A DNA stretch of 64,000 nt from Neisseria elongata subsp. elongata (GCF_900113545.1 NZ_FOPS01000001.1:1-64000); one strand, 5' to 3'. Shown: positions 36,730 through 45,948, counted from the first letter of the stretch. The notes: generated from the sequence alone by a model not told the origin. Numbers and translations: made by a program.

Positions 36730-37089
36730 GTGAAAACGCGTTTTTATTGGGCAGCCTGCGCCGTCCTGCTGGCCGCCTGTTCGCCCGAACCTGCCGCCGA
36801 AAAAACTGTATCCGCTGCATCCCAAGCCGCATCTGCCGCCACGCTGACCGTGCCGACCGCACGGGGCGATGCCGTTGTGCCGAAGAATCCCGAACGCGTC
36901 GCCGTGTACGACTGGGCGGCGTTGGATACGCTGACCGAGCTGGGCGTGAATGTGGGCGCAACCACCGCGCCGGTGCGCGTGGATTATTTGCAGCCTGCAT
37001 TTGACAAGCCGACGACAAAGAAAATTAGCACTTCGGCCATGCCGCCGATTTGCGTACCGCTGAAATCAATGTCCGCACCGAAGGCCTGA
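36730..37089 (+). pseudogene. siderophore-binding lipoprotein (FetB2/FatB-like), truncated
   Basis: GTG start behind AAAGGAACCGCACACC. The peptide begins with a lipoprotein signal and lipobox (VLLAACSPEP). The opening of a class III iron-siderophore binding protein follows (TLTVPTARGDAVVPKNPERV, YDWAALDTLTELGVNVGATT). After about residue 94 (near 37010) the frame enters foreign DNA and stops 26 codons later, so about two thirds of the protein is missing. Its place beside an MpeR-like gene matches the usual neisserial neighbourhood. Confidence 0.75.
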
Positions 37090-37622
37090 AAACCGGCCTT
37101 GATTTCGTCCACACCGAGGAAAATCAGTGCGATGCCGACCAAAACCCGGCCAAAAGCCCGGCTGCGGTCGCTGAAAAAACTCATCAGGATGCCGAATACC
37201 AGCATGGGCAGGGCGGCGGGGCTGAGGCTCAGGCTTTGCCCGGCCAAAGCCAGCAGCCAAATCCCGCTGGTCGCGCCCAAATTGGTGCCGAGCAAAATGG
37301 CGATACCGCCGGCAAGCTGAATCATGCCGGTACTTAAAAACGCAATCGTCAGCAGCGAAACCAGCGTGCTTGATTGCAGGATGAAGGTCGCCCCCATCCC
37401 GAATAATGCCCCCTTGGCCGGAGTGGCGGTCGATTTTCGCATCCAGCGTTCCAAACGTCCGCCCGCCGCCTCGCGCAAACCGTCCTCGATATTCTGCATC
37501 CCGAACAGGAATAGGGCCAAGCCGTAACACAGCCTCAGCCACGACGGGCTGTAGATGAAGCTGGCAACCAACGCCAGCAGCAACGCCGCCAGTAAAAAAT
37601 ATTTTCGAATCAGTTTAACCAT
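36984..37622 (-). pseudogene. Na/Pi cotransporter, N-terminal fragment
   Basis: A start MVKLIRKYFLLAALLLALVA at 37622 is preceded by GAGGGAAAT. The frame has the repeated helices of NptA/PF02690 transporters, with the characteristic FILQSSTLVSLLTIAFLSTG and LGTNLGATSGIWLLALAG (QSST motif). It runs to about 37010 and then ends in SNAGCK from the neighbouring lipoprotein gene read backwards. Family members are usually 500-600 residues; only about 205 remain, so the second transmembrane half is lost. Confidence 0.75.
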
Positions 37623-37916
37623 ATTTCCCTCAAACCATGGCCGATTCAATCGGCTTGAAATCAAGGCTTTTCAGACCGCAGGCAGAAAGGCGCAGATGGT
37701 ACGTCGAAGTGTGGCGATATTGTAATAAAAGTTTAGTTAATTTGCCGTAACGCAATATTTTCATGATTATTTTAACAAGGAGGCCGTCTGAAAAACCTTA
37801 TGGACGAAGGTTTCGGGCTTGGCGGCAAATAAATCCCCGTGTTAAGATTTTGCACAAGGCTGTTTGTTTTCACACAAAGCCTATTTTTTATCAATTAAAC
37901 CATAAGGAAATCAAAA
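37623..37916. other. intergenic region upstream of the copper-storage gene
   Basis: It contains a single DUS at about 37782-37793 and AT-rich stretches. No gene or clear promoter box was found. AAGGAAATCAAA just before 37917 is the ribosome binding site of the next gene. Confidence 0.4.
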
Positions 37917-38372
37917 ATGAACCGTCGTCAATTTATCGGGGGCACCGCTGCCATTTCATTGGCTGCCGCCACAACATTGGCCAATGCGCACGGCAACCAC
38001 GACCACGGCAGCCATTCCCATGCCGCCCACAGTGCCAACAATGCCTACGAAGCCGCCTGTAAAGCTGCAGGCCACTGCGTTGCCGCCGGCCAAGTTTGCC
38101 TGACACACTGCATCACGCTGCTGAGCAAAGGCGACACTTCCATGAAAGACTGCGCCGCAGCGGTTAACCAAATGCTCGCCCTTTGCGGCGCAATGCAAAA
38201 TCTGGCGGCACAAAATTCCCGCCTGACGCCTTCTTTGGCCAAAGTCTGCATCGAAGCCTGCAAACAATGTGCGGCCGCGTGCCAAAAACATGCCGCGCAT
38301 CATGCCGAATGCAAAGCCTGCTACGAATCTTGCACCGACTGCATCAAAGAGTGTGAGAAAATCGCCGCTTAA
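37917..38372 (+). CDS. four-helix-bundle copper storage protein (Csp1-like), Tat-exported
   Basis: A 151-residue protein with a Tat signal (MNRRQFIGGTAAISLAAATT, twin Arg) and a His-rich stretch after cleavage (HGNHDHGSHSHAAHS). The helical body has 15 cysteines in C-x3-C or C-x2-C spacing, for example CIEACKQCAAAC and CKACYESCTDCIKECEK. Csp1 proteins line the inside of a four-helix bundle with Cys thiols and hold many Cu(I) ions. Export folded by Tat places it in the periplasm. The His-rich leader may collect copper. Confidence 0.88.
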   Translation: MNRRQFIGGTAAISLAAATTLANAHGNHDHGSHSHAAHSANNAYEAACKAAGHCVAAGQVCLTHCITLLSKGDTSMKDCAAAVNQMLALCGAMQNLAAQNSRLTPSLAKVCIEACKQCAAACQKHAAHHAECKACYESCTDCIKECEKIAA

Positions 38373-38540
38373 TTCTTCCGATAAGAACGGGAGGCCGTCT
38401 GAAAGCCCGTGCGGCGAATACTGTCAGAGCCGCAATATAATGGTGTCCGATAGCATTGCTTGCCGTCGTCCGGCAGCAGAAGGCAGTATGATTTTCAGAC
38501 GGCCTTTTTATCTTCCGGCCGTCTGAAGGCCGTACAAACC

Positions 38541-38571
38541 AAACCGCCCTGCAAAATGAGCAGGGCGGTTT
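38541..38571. terminator. GC-rich hairpin terminator
   Basis: AAACCGCCCTGC, loop AAAATGA, then GCAGGGCGGTTT followed by TG. A bidirectional hairpin in a 470-base gap between the copper-storage gene and the tRNAs. That gap otherwise holds scattered DUS copies (38393, 38495, 38519) and nothing else recognisable. Confidence 0.65.
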
Positions 38572-38849
38572 TGTCAGTGGTTTGGCAGGAATCGGACATG
38601 GGTATAAGGCGGTAAGTTGCCAATGCGAGGAGCAGCCAGTGCAAACCGATTTATTTTATTTCTGCATTTTTAGGTCCCTGCCCGAGTCCCGCGCGGCAAA
38701 GTCATAGTAAAAGACAAGTTAATCCGCCATGCGGCTGAAAATGAACGGCAGTTCGGCTTTCAGACAGCCTAATTGTTACAGATGATTTCTTTGGATAAAT
38801 TCGAACAGGGTAGAAATGAAAAAAGACAAGTCGGATGCTTGTCTGATGA

Positions 38850-38939
38850 TGGCGGAAACGGTGGGATTCGAACCCACGGAGGATTTGCACCCTCAGCGGA
38901 TTTCGAGTCCGCTGCATTCAGCCTCTCTGCCACGTTTCC
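38850..38939 (-). tRNA. tRNA-Ser (CGA)
   Basis: The minus strand reads GGAAACGTGGCAGAGAGGCT at the 5' end, an anticodon stem-loop with CGA (GCGGACTCGAAATCCGC), a long variable arm typical of Ser, the T-loop GGTTCGAATCC and an encoded CCA. 90 bases including CCA. It decodes UCG. Confidence 0.95.
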
Positions 38940-38963
38940 AGCAGATAAAAATAATTTTAAGAT

Positions 38964-39054
<91 letters not shown>

Positions 39055-39094
39055 GTTCTGTCGCGTTTTTGATAGATAAAAAAATTTTCAAGAT

Positions 39095-39185
<91 letters not shown>

Positions 39186-39245
39186 GTTTCTTGAAAGCGC
39201 GCATAATAGCGTAAAACAGGGTGTCTGCCAAGCATTCTTTTCTGT

Positions 39246-40022
39246 TTATGGGCGGTTGTCTCGCAAGAAAACCCATTCTTTTTCGGTTGAAGCGGCTTCG
39301 TTGTAGATATAGCCTTCGTAATCAAACTGTTTCAGTTCTTCTGCACGGCTGATGCGGCGTTCGGCCGCGTAGCGGACCATCAGGCCGCGTGCGCGTTTGG
39401 CGTAAAAGCTGATGATTTTGTATTGGCCGTTTTTTTCGTCTTTAAAAACGGGGGTGATGATGTCTGCGTTTAGTTTTTCGGGCTGGACGGCTTTGAAATA
39501 TTCTTGTGAAGCCAGATTGATCAGTGTGCCAGCCTTGTGCTCCTTCAGGGTGCGGTTGAGCAATTCGGTAATGGTTCCGCCCCAGTATTCGTATAGGTTT
39601 TTTCCTCGGCGGTTGGCAAACGGGGTGCCCATTTCCAGGCGGTAGGGCTGCATGAGGTCGAGCGGGCGCAGCAGGCCGTAGAGGCCGGACAACAGTCGGA
39701 CGTGCCGTTGCAGGTAGTCGATGCCGTCTGAATCGAGTGTTTCTGCGGATAAGCCTTCGTAAACGTCGCCGTTGAACATGTAAACCGCCTGTTTGGCGTT
39801 TTCAGGGGTAAACGGTGTGTGCCAGGCGGCATTCCGTTCGGCATTCAATAGGGCGATTTTGTCGGAAACGTGCATCAGTTCGGCCAGTTGGTGCGGGGCG
39901 AGCTGGCGCAGTTCGGCCATGAGTCGTTCCGCTTCGGACAACAGGTCGGGCAGGGTATGCCTGCCGATGGGGGCGGGGTCTTTTTCGTTCAGGTTTTTTG
40001 CGGGCGATAGGACAAACAGCAT
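39246..40022 (-). CDS. yaaA: peroxide stress protein YaaA
   Basis: A 258-residue DUF328/YaaA protein with the signature start [18 protein letters not shown] and the blocks [54 protein letters not shown] and [20 protein letters not shown]. In E. coli YaaA limits free iron and damage under hydrogen peroxide stress and has a DNA-binding fold. Length and motifs match fully. Confidence 0.93.
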   Translation of the reverse strand: MLFVLSPAKNLNEKDPAPIGRHTLPDLLSEAERLMAELRQLAPHQLAELMHVSDKIALLNAERNAAWHTPFTPENAKQAVYMFNGDVYEGLSAETLDSDGIDYLQRHVRLLSGLYGLLRPLDLMQPYRLEMGTPFANRRGKNLYEYWGGTITELLNRTLKEHKAGTLINLASQEYFKAVQPEKLNADIITPVFKDEKNGQYKIISFYAKRARGLMVRYAAERRISRAEELKQFDYEGYIYNEAASTEKEWVFLRDNRP

Positions 40023-40084
40023 GGCTTCGTTTCTTTTACTCGGTTGTTTTAGAGTGGGGTTTCAGACGGCCTGAGGGCCGGGCA

Positions 40085-40651
40085 TCAGGTTTTCGGCAGG
40101 GTAACGCCGGTTTGCCCCATGTATTTGCCGTTGCGGTCTTTATAGGAAGTTTCGCACACTTCGTCGCTCTCGAAGAAGAGGACTTGCGCCACGCCTTCGC
40201 CGGCGTAGATTTTGGCGGGCAGGGGGGTGGTGTTGGAAAACTCGAGGGTAACGTAGCCTTCCCATTCCGGCTCGAACGGGGTAACGTTGACGATGATGCC
40301 GCAGCGGGCGTAGGTGGATTTGCCCAGGCAGACGGTCAGGACGTTGCGCGGGATGCGGAAGTATTCGACCGTGCGCGCCAGTGCGAAGGAATTGGGCGGG
40401 ATGATGCAGCAGTCGTCTTCGACGGTGACGAAGTTTTTCGGGTCGAAATTTTTGGGATCGACGATGGTGCTGTTGATGTTGGTGAAGATTTTGAATTCGT
40501 TGGCGCAGCGGATGTCGTAGCCGTAGCTGGACGTGCCGTAGGAGATGATGCGCTGTCCGTTGGCTTCTTTGATTTGGTTCGGCTCGAAGGGATCGATCAT
40601 GCCGAATTCTTCGCTCATGCGGCGTATCCATTTGTCGGATTTGATGCTCAT
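40085..40651 (-). CDS. dcd: dCTP deaminase
   Basis: A 188-residue trimeric enzyme that converts dCTP to dUTP on the way to dTTP. Landmarks: start [80 protein letters not shown] (active-site region with the catalytic Glu in the following [20 protein letters not shown]). All expected blocks are present. It is separated from the MORN gene upstream by a DUS pair. Confidence 0.95.
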   Translation of the reverse strand: MSIKSDKWIRRMSEEFGMIDPFEPNQIKEANGQRIISYGTSSYGYDIRCANEFKIFTNINSTIVDPKNFDPKNFVTVEDDCCIIPPNSFALARTVEYFRIPRNVLTVCLGKSTYARCGIIVNVTPFEPEWEGYVTLEFSNTTPLPAKIYAGEGVAQVLFFESDEVCETSYKDRNGKYMGQTGVTLPKT

Positions 40652-40691
40652 GGGTTTGTCCTGAATTGGGGTGTTGGCGGGGAGGTTTTCA

Positions 40692-40721
40692 GACGGCCTT
40701 TAAGGGTAAGGCCGTCTGAAA
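40692..40721. terminator. inverted DUS pair between MORN gene and dcd
   Basis: TTTCAGACGGCCT and AGGCCGTCTGAAA in the outward arrangement form a hairpin just past the stop of the MORN gene. Confidence 0.6.
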
Positions 40722-40726
40722 ACGGT

Positions 40727-41143
40727 TTATTTTTTTGTTTTGACCAGTTTGACATTTTTCATGATGCCTTTGTCGAAGGTAACGGTGAAAATCAGTTGGC
40801 CGTTTTCCGATACTTTGTGTTTGCCGTTTGCACGGTTGTTTTTAAAGTTGCCTTCCACAGTCATATTTTTGAAGTAGGCACTGTATACGCCGAAAGGTTC
40901 GAGGAAGATGTTGCCCTGGGAACCGACGGAGTATTTTCCTTGGCCGTCGAATTTTCCGTCTTTAAACGTTCCGTCGTAGCGGTTGCCGTTGCGGCACGAC
41001 CAAGTGCCTTTGCCTTCGGGAAGTCCGTTTTTACCGACTTTGCCCTGATATTGGCAATCTTTGCCGTTATAAGGGGAAAGCGTTTCGGCGGAAACGGCGG
41101 CGGAAAATGTGCCTAAAAGGAGGAGTAGGGCGGAATATTTCAT
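40727..41143 (-). CDS. exported MORN-repeat protein
   Basis: A 138-residue protein with a signal peptide (MKYSALLLLLGTFSAAVSAE). MORN repeats follow: YQGKVGKNGLPEGKGTWSCR, YDGTFKDGKFDGQGKYSVGS, and a weaker third (VEGNFKNNRANGKHKVSENG). Two cysteines (in DCQYQ and WSCRNG) could pair in the periplasm. MORN repeats form beta hairpins that bind proteins or lipids. The start overlaps the stop of the ADP-ribosylglycohydrolase gene by 4 bases, so the two are cotranslated. Confidence 0.78.
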   Translation of the reverse strand: MKYSALLLLLGTFSAAVSAETLSPYNGKDCQYQGKVGKNGLPEGKGTWSCRNGNRYDGTFKDGKFDGQGKYSVGSQGNIFLEPFGVYSAYFKNMTVEGNFKNNRANGKHKVSENGQLIFTVTFDKGIMKNVKLVKTKK

Positions 41144-41949
41144 ATGGGTTCCTTATTGCGTATGTTTTCAGACGGCCTGATTGAGGATTCCAATGCCAGC
41201 AGGGTTTCGGCGATACGGCGCGGCAGGATGGCCAAAGCTCGTTCTCGCATGGCGGCTGGAATGCCGTAACAGGCTTCGGCGATGCTGCCGGTGATGGCGG
41301 CGAGGGTGTCGCTGTCGCCGCCGAGCGAAACCGCCAGCCGGACGGCATGTTCGAAACCGCTGCTTTCAAGAAAGACGGTTATGGCCTGCGGCACGGTTTC
41401 CTGACAGCTTTCGTTAAAGCGGTAGTGCCGACGGATTTGGTCGCAGCTTTGATTGAGGCGGTAACCGAACTGCCGCGTGATGTTTTCCTGAATTTGTGCT
41501 TTGCTGATGCCGTTTCTCGCCCAAAATATGGCAGCAGCCACCGCTTGCGCGCCTTTGATGCCTTCGGGGTGGTTGTGGGTCACGGCAGCCGATTGTTCGG
41601 CGAAATACAGGGTCTCTTCCAGCGTACCAAATGCCCAGCCGACGGCGGATACGCGCATAGCCGATCCGTTGCCCCAGCTGTTGTAGGGTTGCGGGTCGTC
41701 CGATTGCAGCCATTGAAGGAAACGGCCGCCGTACGCGCCTTTGGGAGAGGGATATGCTGCATACCAATCGCGCAGGATTGAAGCCAAATCTTCCCCGCAT
41801 CCTTGCAGTACCCAATCGGCAACGGCAGTGGTACAGACGGTGTCGTCGGTAAAATCGCTGTCCGGGTGAAAGAGTTCGAAATCGGTATCGCGGTGGTTGT
41901 CGAATTCGAACCGGGAACCCGCAATGTCGCCGATTGCCGCGCCAAGCAT
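41140..41949 (-). CDS. ADP-ribosylglycohydrolase family protein
   Basis: A 269-residue DraG/ADPRH-type protein. Metal-binding motifs are in place: MLGAAIGDIAGSRFE at the N-terminus, DFTDDTVCTTAVADW (DDT), NSWGNGSAMRVSAVG and the C-terminal LGGDSDTLAAITGSIAEACY. The family removes ADP-ribose from Arg or other side chains. Start at 41949 behind AAAGGACATTATC; an upstream frame read through a DUS is not used. Its substrate is unknown. It overlaps the MORN gene. Confidence 0.87.
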   Translation of the reverse strand: MLGAAIGDIAGSRFEFDNHRDTDFELFHPDSDFTDDTVCTTAVADWVLQGCGEDLASILRDWYAAYPSPKGAYGGRFLQWLQSDDPQPYNSWGNGSAMRVSAVGWAFGTLEETLYFAEQSAAVTHNHPEGIKGAQAVAAAIFWARNGISKAQIQENITRQFGYRLNQSCDQIRRHYRFNESCQETVPQAITVFLESSGFEHAVRLAVSLGGDSDTLAAITGSIAEACYGIPAAMRERALAILPRRIAETLLALESSIRPSENIRNKEPI

Positions 41950-41990
41950 GATAATGTCCTTTAATATCCGGGCCGTATTTTCAGACGGCC

Positions 41991-42359
41991 TTAAGTGCTG
42001 AAATAGTGGAAGGTAAATTTTGGAAAGCCATCCGGTTCGTATATTCCCTTGATCAGGCCGATCCACTCTTGTCCGTCATACAGGCAGGCTTCTATTCCCA
42101 CCACCGACTCCGTATGATTTGAGGCGAAAATCTGCAATTTTGCCGCACCACCTTCTTCTTTATCCATTTCTTCCATCGGAAAGAGACGCAGATTGCTTTT
42201 GTCTTCTACAAAATCCAACATTTCGTATATTTCTTCCAAAAATTGTCCCGAAATATCGTATTTGCCGTTCAGGATTTGGATGTCTTCCGTCCGATAGGCA
42301 TTCAAAAAATCAGCAAGAATAAGGTAGATTTCCTTTTTTAAATCATTATCTATGTGCAT
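41991..42359 (-). CDS. small acidic protein, unknown
   Basis: A 122-residue protein (MHIDNDLKKEIYLILADFLN, NGKYDISGQFLEEIYEML, ending FTFHYFST). Start at 42359, just after a DUS. It is AT-richer than its neighbours. Its size and acidity resemble immunity proteins, but no family is recognised and no toxin is beside it. Confidence 0.55.
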   Translation of the reverse strand: MHIDNDLKKEIYLILADFLNAYRTEDIQILNGKYDISGQFLEEIYEMLDFVEDKSNLRLFPMEEMDKEEGGAAKLQIFASNHTESVVGIEACLYDGQEWIGLIKGIYEPDGFPKFTFHYFST

Positions 42360-42379
42360 GTATTGAGGCCGTCTGAAAA

Positions 42380-43279
42380 CTAATCCTGCCAGCCGCCCAG
42401 GTGTACGGCTAATTCGTCCACCATGGTAGACAGGGCTTCGGCCATTAGGATTTGCGAGGCAAATGCCAAGCTGGCGGCATCGTCGCCGTGGCTTTCCGCT
42501 TCCTCTTGCAGAACGTCCAGATACTGGATGCGTTTCAGGGTGAAATCCTGCGTCAGCACGAAGGCCAGCTGTTCGCGCCACACCAATCCGAGCTGGGTGA
42601 CGGTTTTGCCGTTTTTCACATGCTGAACCACCTCGTCAGCCGTCAAATCCTGTTTCGATATCTTAACCGTCGGTGCGACATCGCCGCTACCTTTCAGTTC
42701 GCAATCGCTGTCGAGTTCGAAACCGCCGTCGCAAGCACCGTTAAGCAGCCATGAAGTCATCAGCGAAGCCGGAGATTGCTTGGTGTTCGGCAGCGACGCT
42801 TCCAAACCGCCCAAAGCCTCGCGCAGCCTGGTCAGCATATTTTCCGCTTTGGCTGATGAAGCATTATTAACCAGCAGGTAGCCGTGTTTGGTGTCGAAAA
42901 CCGCCAAACTGCGGCTGCTGCGTGTAAAGGCACGGGGAAGCAGATCGTCGGTAATTTGTTCTTTTAATTCTTGTTTCTCTTTGCGGCCGACATTTCGTGC
43001 CTCATTATTCTGAATTTCCGCCACCTTATCGTCCAAGATGTCGCGGATGACGCCGGCAGGCAGCACTTTTTCTTCTTTTTTCAAGGCCACCAGCCAAGTA
43101 TGCTCGGCGGGAAAAACCGGTTCGGGAGAAAAGGAAACCGGTGCTGCAAAGCCCTCGCTGAACCAATCCAAACCGCTGACCGAAACAAATCCAGCTTCGG
43201 CCAGTTTGGCAGACAATGTATCCAAATCAGGCAGTTTGTCTTTATTTAGCGGATAAAGACTGATTTGCTTAAACCACAT
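42380..43279 (-). CDS. rdgC: recombination-associated protein RdgC
   Basis: A 299-residue RdgC with the characteristic opening MWFKQISLYPLNKDKLPDLD. A WLVALKKEEKVLPAGVIRDI block, LPRAFTRSSRSLAVFD, and ASPASLMTSWLL-type features follow. RdgC forms a ring around duplex DNA and limits RecA loading. In Neisseria it influences pilin antigenic variation. Length matches the family. Confidence 0.93.
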   Translation of the reverse strand: MWFKQISLYPLNKDKLPDLDTLSAKLAEAGFVSVSGLDWFSEGFAAPVSFSPEPVFPAEHTWLVALKKEEKVLPAGVIRDILDDKVAEIQNNEARNVGRKEKQELKEQITDDLLPRAFTRSSRSLAVFDTKHGYLLVNNASSAKAENMLTRLREALGGLEASLPNTKQSPASLMTSWLLNGACDGGFELDSDCELKGSGDVAPTVKISKQDLTADEVVQHVKNGKTVTQLGLVWREQLAFVLTQDFTLKRIQYLDVLQEEAESHGDDAASLAFASQILMAEALSTMVDELAVHLGGWQD

Positions 43280-43358
43280 TTTGCATCCCTTTGCTTCTCA
43301 AAGCGGCGCATTATACAGGATGCACAGGCCGTCTGAATATCGGCAGCCCACGCAAAGC

Positions 43359-43387
43359 TTGACTTACAATTCAGTTTTCCGTATAAT
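43359..43387 (+). promoter_or_regulatory. sigma-70 promoter of tRNA-Glu
   Basis: TTGACT (43359-43364), a 17-base spacer and TATAAT (43382-43387), followed by a GC-rich start (TTCGCGC). It ends 16 bases before the tRNA. This is the best-formed promoter in the window. Confidence 0.8.
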
Positions 43388-43403
43388 TTCGCGCTTCGGT
43401 TAC

Positions 43404-43479
43404 GCGCCCATCGTCTAGAGGCCTAGGACACTGCCCTTTCACGGCGGCAACCGGGGTTCGAATCCCCGTGGGCGTGCCA
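43404..43479 (+). tRNA. tRNA-Glu (UUC)
   Basis: GCGCCCATCGTCTAGAGGCC at the 5' end, anticodon loop CTTTCAC (UUC) in CTGCCCTTTCACGGCGG, GGTTCGAATCC T-loop and encoded CCA. The first acceptor pair is G-U. 76 bases. Confidence 0.95.
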
Positions 43480-43489
43480 GATTTTGAAT

Positions 43490-43518
43490 AAACCCTTACT
43501 AGAAAATAGTAAGGGTTT
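43490..43518 (+). terminator. terminator of tRNA-Glu
   Basis: AAACCCTTACT pairs with AGTAAGGGTTT across a short A-rich loop, followed by ATTTTTTG. It lies 10 bases after the tRNA. Confidence 0.8.
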
Positions 43519-43664
43519 ATTTTTTGTCTCTTAAAATCAATAAATTGTATTCCGTATTACTCTGTTGATTTATCTTTACAATTCGTTCCGAATAGTTCGT
43601 TTTCTGCTTGTTTTTGGCTATGGTTGCATTGGATTTGCATCAGCAATTGCATTAGGCGGTTAAG

Positions 43665-43925
43665 GACTAGATTAGCCCTAACTTCCACACCATTTCCACA
43701 AGGTTTGAAGCTGTTCAGGCATAATCTTCTTCTTGATAACAGGTAGTAAGCTTTCAGACTTGGTATTATCCACCATAACGGTATAGACTCATCCGTTGTG
43801 TTTCAGAATGTCGAAGACAACAACTTCCCTGCAGCACCGTGACCGTGTCTTCTCTTGCGGTGTTCTCTGAAATAGCTTTCGTCCAACTCGACATAGCCCT
43901 CAAAAACTCCATCGGCAGTCAATGC
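43665..43925 (-). pseudogene. IS1016-like transposase remnant with internal deletion
   Basis: Read on the minus strand: EGYVELDESYFREHRKRRHG, HGAAGK, then after a frameshift VVFDILKHNG, stop, VYTVMVDNTKSESLLPVIKK, and finally a jump to the C-terminus QTLWKWCGS. About 60 residues of the catalytic middle are missing and two lesions break the frame. The element end (ACTAGATTAGCCCTAA) is at 43665-43680. It marks the left border of the cassette region, right after the tRNA-Glu gene. Confidence 0.75.
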
Positions 43926-44055
43926 TAAATGATAGCTTATGACTATACGGATTTTGCGGCAGAACACTCTTTAAACGGTTTTTTCCTAGATGTGCTATCC
44001 AAAGCAATAAAATCAGCCATTTTCAAAATATTGAGTGTCAACTATACCTATGCGT

Positions 44056-44538
44056 TTAATCTGAAAGTTCATATAGCATATCCAAAAAGGCATCAAAACT
44101 ATCTGCAATATGGCTAGTTACCATTTTCGTATCTCCATTCTCATCTTTATAAAAATCATCATGATACATCAGAATGATACATGGATTTTCATTGCATTTT
44201 CTGTAATCAAAACAGATATAATCGCCATTAGCTGAAATCCCAAAAGCAATCACTTTTTTTGCATACCCATATTCATCATCAATACATGAATAGCTATAAA
44301 TATCTTCATAACCTAAATTTTGCTTATACCCTAAAAATGAAATGTCTCTTTCATCATTTTCACCGTATTGATTGACAAAATTGAAAATATTTTCTTTAGG
44401 GTATAAATGATCATGTTTACTAAGAAGTGATACATATAAAACAGGAAAAACAACCCCGACATCTTCAGCAAATTGCTGAATTGTTCTTGTTGAAACCAAT
44501 CCCTCATCTGATGATATTGATAGTTTTCTCATTTTCAC
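44056..44538 (-). CDS. SUKH-type (SMI1/KNR4) immunity protein
   Basis: A 160-residue protein, probably started by GTG at 44538. The SMI1/KNR4 pattern is visible in an N-terminal helix, FPVLYVSLLSKHDHLYPKEN, VIAFGISANGDYICFDYRK, CIILMYHDDFY and IADSFDAFLDMLYEL. SUKH proteins neutralise many nuclease toxins. The start codon overlaps the stop of the upstream toxin tail (GTGA), so the two were cotranslated. It looks intact although the toxin is broken. Confidence 0.82.
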   Translation of the reverse strand: MKMRKLSISSDEGLVSTRTIQQFAEDVGVVFPVLYVSLLSKHDHLYPKENIFNFVNQYGENDERDISFLGYKQNLGYEDIYSYSCIDDEYGYAKKVIAFGISANGDYICFDYRKCNENPCIILMYHDDFYKDENGDTKMVTSHIADSFDAFLDMLYELSD

Positions 44539-45455
44539 TGACCTTTCTTTAACGATTTTTGACCAGTATGCCTAACAGCTTTATGAATACTATTAGGAAT
44601 TAACTGCATATTATTAGGAGAGCTTTGTGCATTATGATGCCATGTATAACCAGGAATTTTTTCATTTCCTGCTTTAATCTTCGTTAGTTGTTCAACTGAG
44701 GGCTTGATTTATTGCAGCCTTCATTTTCTCCGTATTTTTAGCGGCGTTGGCTGCCTGATAATCTTTTTCGGCTTGATGTATTTTTCTGGCAGCATCTCCA
44801 TAAAGTGGGATAATTCCTACAGTAGCAAAGAAATAATCGCCTTTGGTTTCTGCTTCTGCAAAACCTTTTATATCTTCGATAACTGGAATAAAGTCAATAG
44901 CCTGGAGTTGTTCTGCACGTAATTGCGAATAAGCGGTATAATTTTCTTTCATTAAAGTCTGATCTTTTCTCCAAGCAGAATATGATATACCCACTGAATT
45001 ATTCTCTACCGCATTTTGCCCGACCACCCCTCCGGTTTGCGCGCCTATCGGCGCCTGCCGCCTATGGCTGCTCCCGTCAGCGATGCAATCACCCCGCTCT
45101 TTGATTTGATTTCTTCTTTGATATGTTCCGGCAGCAGGTTGACATTGAACTCTCTTGTTTGTGGATCGATTGTGGGGTTTTACCGTCGTTATACTGTTGG
45201 GCAAGATGTTCTGCTGCCTTTTCAGCCGCAACTGCTGTCGATCCACAGGCAGCAAAATTACCGCCATTGACACGAGCGATGGCTGCACCTAAAAGGAAAT
45301 GTCCGATTGCCTGAGCGGTTTCATTTTTGTTTTCACCGTGGCCAAATATCCTGCCTATTGCCTCAGAGGCGCAGGGCGCAGCGGTATTACTGACTCGGTG
45401 GCGTTAAACAAAGGCCGTCTGAAACGGTTCTTCTGTTTTCAGACGGCCTTTTGTC
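44535..45455 (-). pseudogene. effector C-terminal cassette: VENN pretoxin plus WHH-type nuclease tail, broken
   Basis: Pieces of a CdiA/TpsA-like C-terminus appear in different frames. ETAQAIGHFLLGAAIARVNG, NFAACGSTAVAAEKAAEHLA and QQYNDGKTPQSI lie at about 45340-45160. QTGGVVGQNAVENN (VENN motif) lies near 45000. Then come SYSAWRKDQTLMKENYTAYS and GIIPLYGDAARKIHQAEKDY. The end is a nuclease-like tail IPGYTWHHNAQSSPNNMQLI to KSLKKGQ at 44535-44702, with WHH and NxMQLxP hallmarks of an HNH/WHH toxin. At least three frameshifts, including one at 44692-44702, make it silent. It can only serve as a donor for recombination. Confidence 0.75.
45411..45446. repeat. DUS pair at a cassette boundary
   Basis: AGGCCGTCTGAAAC and its complement, preceded by TCGGTGGCGTTAAACAAA (45395-45412). 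The same preceding word recurs at 49543-49560 before another DUS pair, marking two cassette borders. Confidence 0.6.
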
Positions 45456-45536
45456 ATGATAAAGCACATATGCCCAACCAGCCTTGCCAAGAGCTTCCAA
45501 AAGGCTGCTTGCGCAGCATGACAAGATACGGCTTGT

Positions 45537-45947
45537 TTAATTGAAACTCTCCTGATCTAAAAATTCTAACTCTATTTCCTGGCAAACTATATATATGCCA
45601 AAACCGGTCGGAAGATCATACCTACCGCCTATCAATGCCAGCGTACCTCCATAATCCAAGATTTCATCATCCTGCTTTAATTCTCCAAGCTCCAATGTAT
45701 TATCGATATTTATATCTTGGTTCTCCGTAGCGTATCCATAGATAAATTTCAGATAGCTGAACTGCTTGAATTTAATTTTTGCCCATTCTGAATAATTGGG
45801 TGTAGGGATCTCTTGAGGAAAATCCGGATAATCCACATCCTTAACGATAATATGGAATTCATCATTTTTCAAAGTATAGTTTAATAGAGACCCTTCAATT
45901 ATATGCAGAGATTGATAATATTTTCTTGGAATAGTATAAGTTGTCAT
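45537..45947 (-). CDS. orphan immunity-like protein
   Basis: A 136-residue acidic protein (MTTYTIPRKYYQSLHIIEGS, LKQDDEILDYGGTLALIGGR, ending IELEFLDQESFN). ATG at 45947 comes 1 base after the stop of the upstream toxin tail at 45949-45951, the spacing expected of a toxin-immunity pair. No named family is recognised. It is AT-rich and seems intact. Confidence 0.6.
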   Translation of the reverse strand: MTTYTIPRKYYQSLHIIEGSLLNYTLKNDEFHIIVKDVDYPDFPQEIPTPNYSEWAKIKFKQFSYLKFIYGYATENQDINIDNTLELGELKQDDEILDYGGTLALIGGRYDLPTGFGIYIVCQEIELEFLDQESFN

Positions 45948-45948
45948 A

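Noticed and set aside
39998-41116. Plus-strand open frame of 372 codons
   Set aside because: Antisense to dcd and the MORN gene, both of which have clear families.
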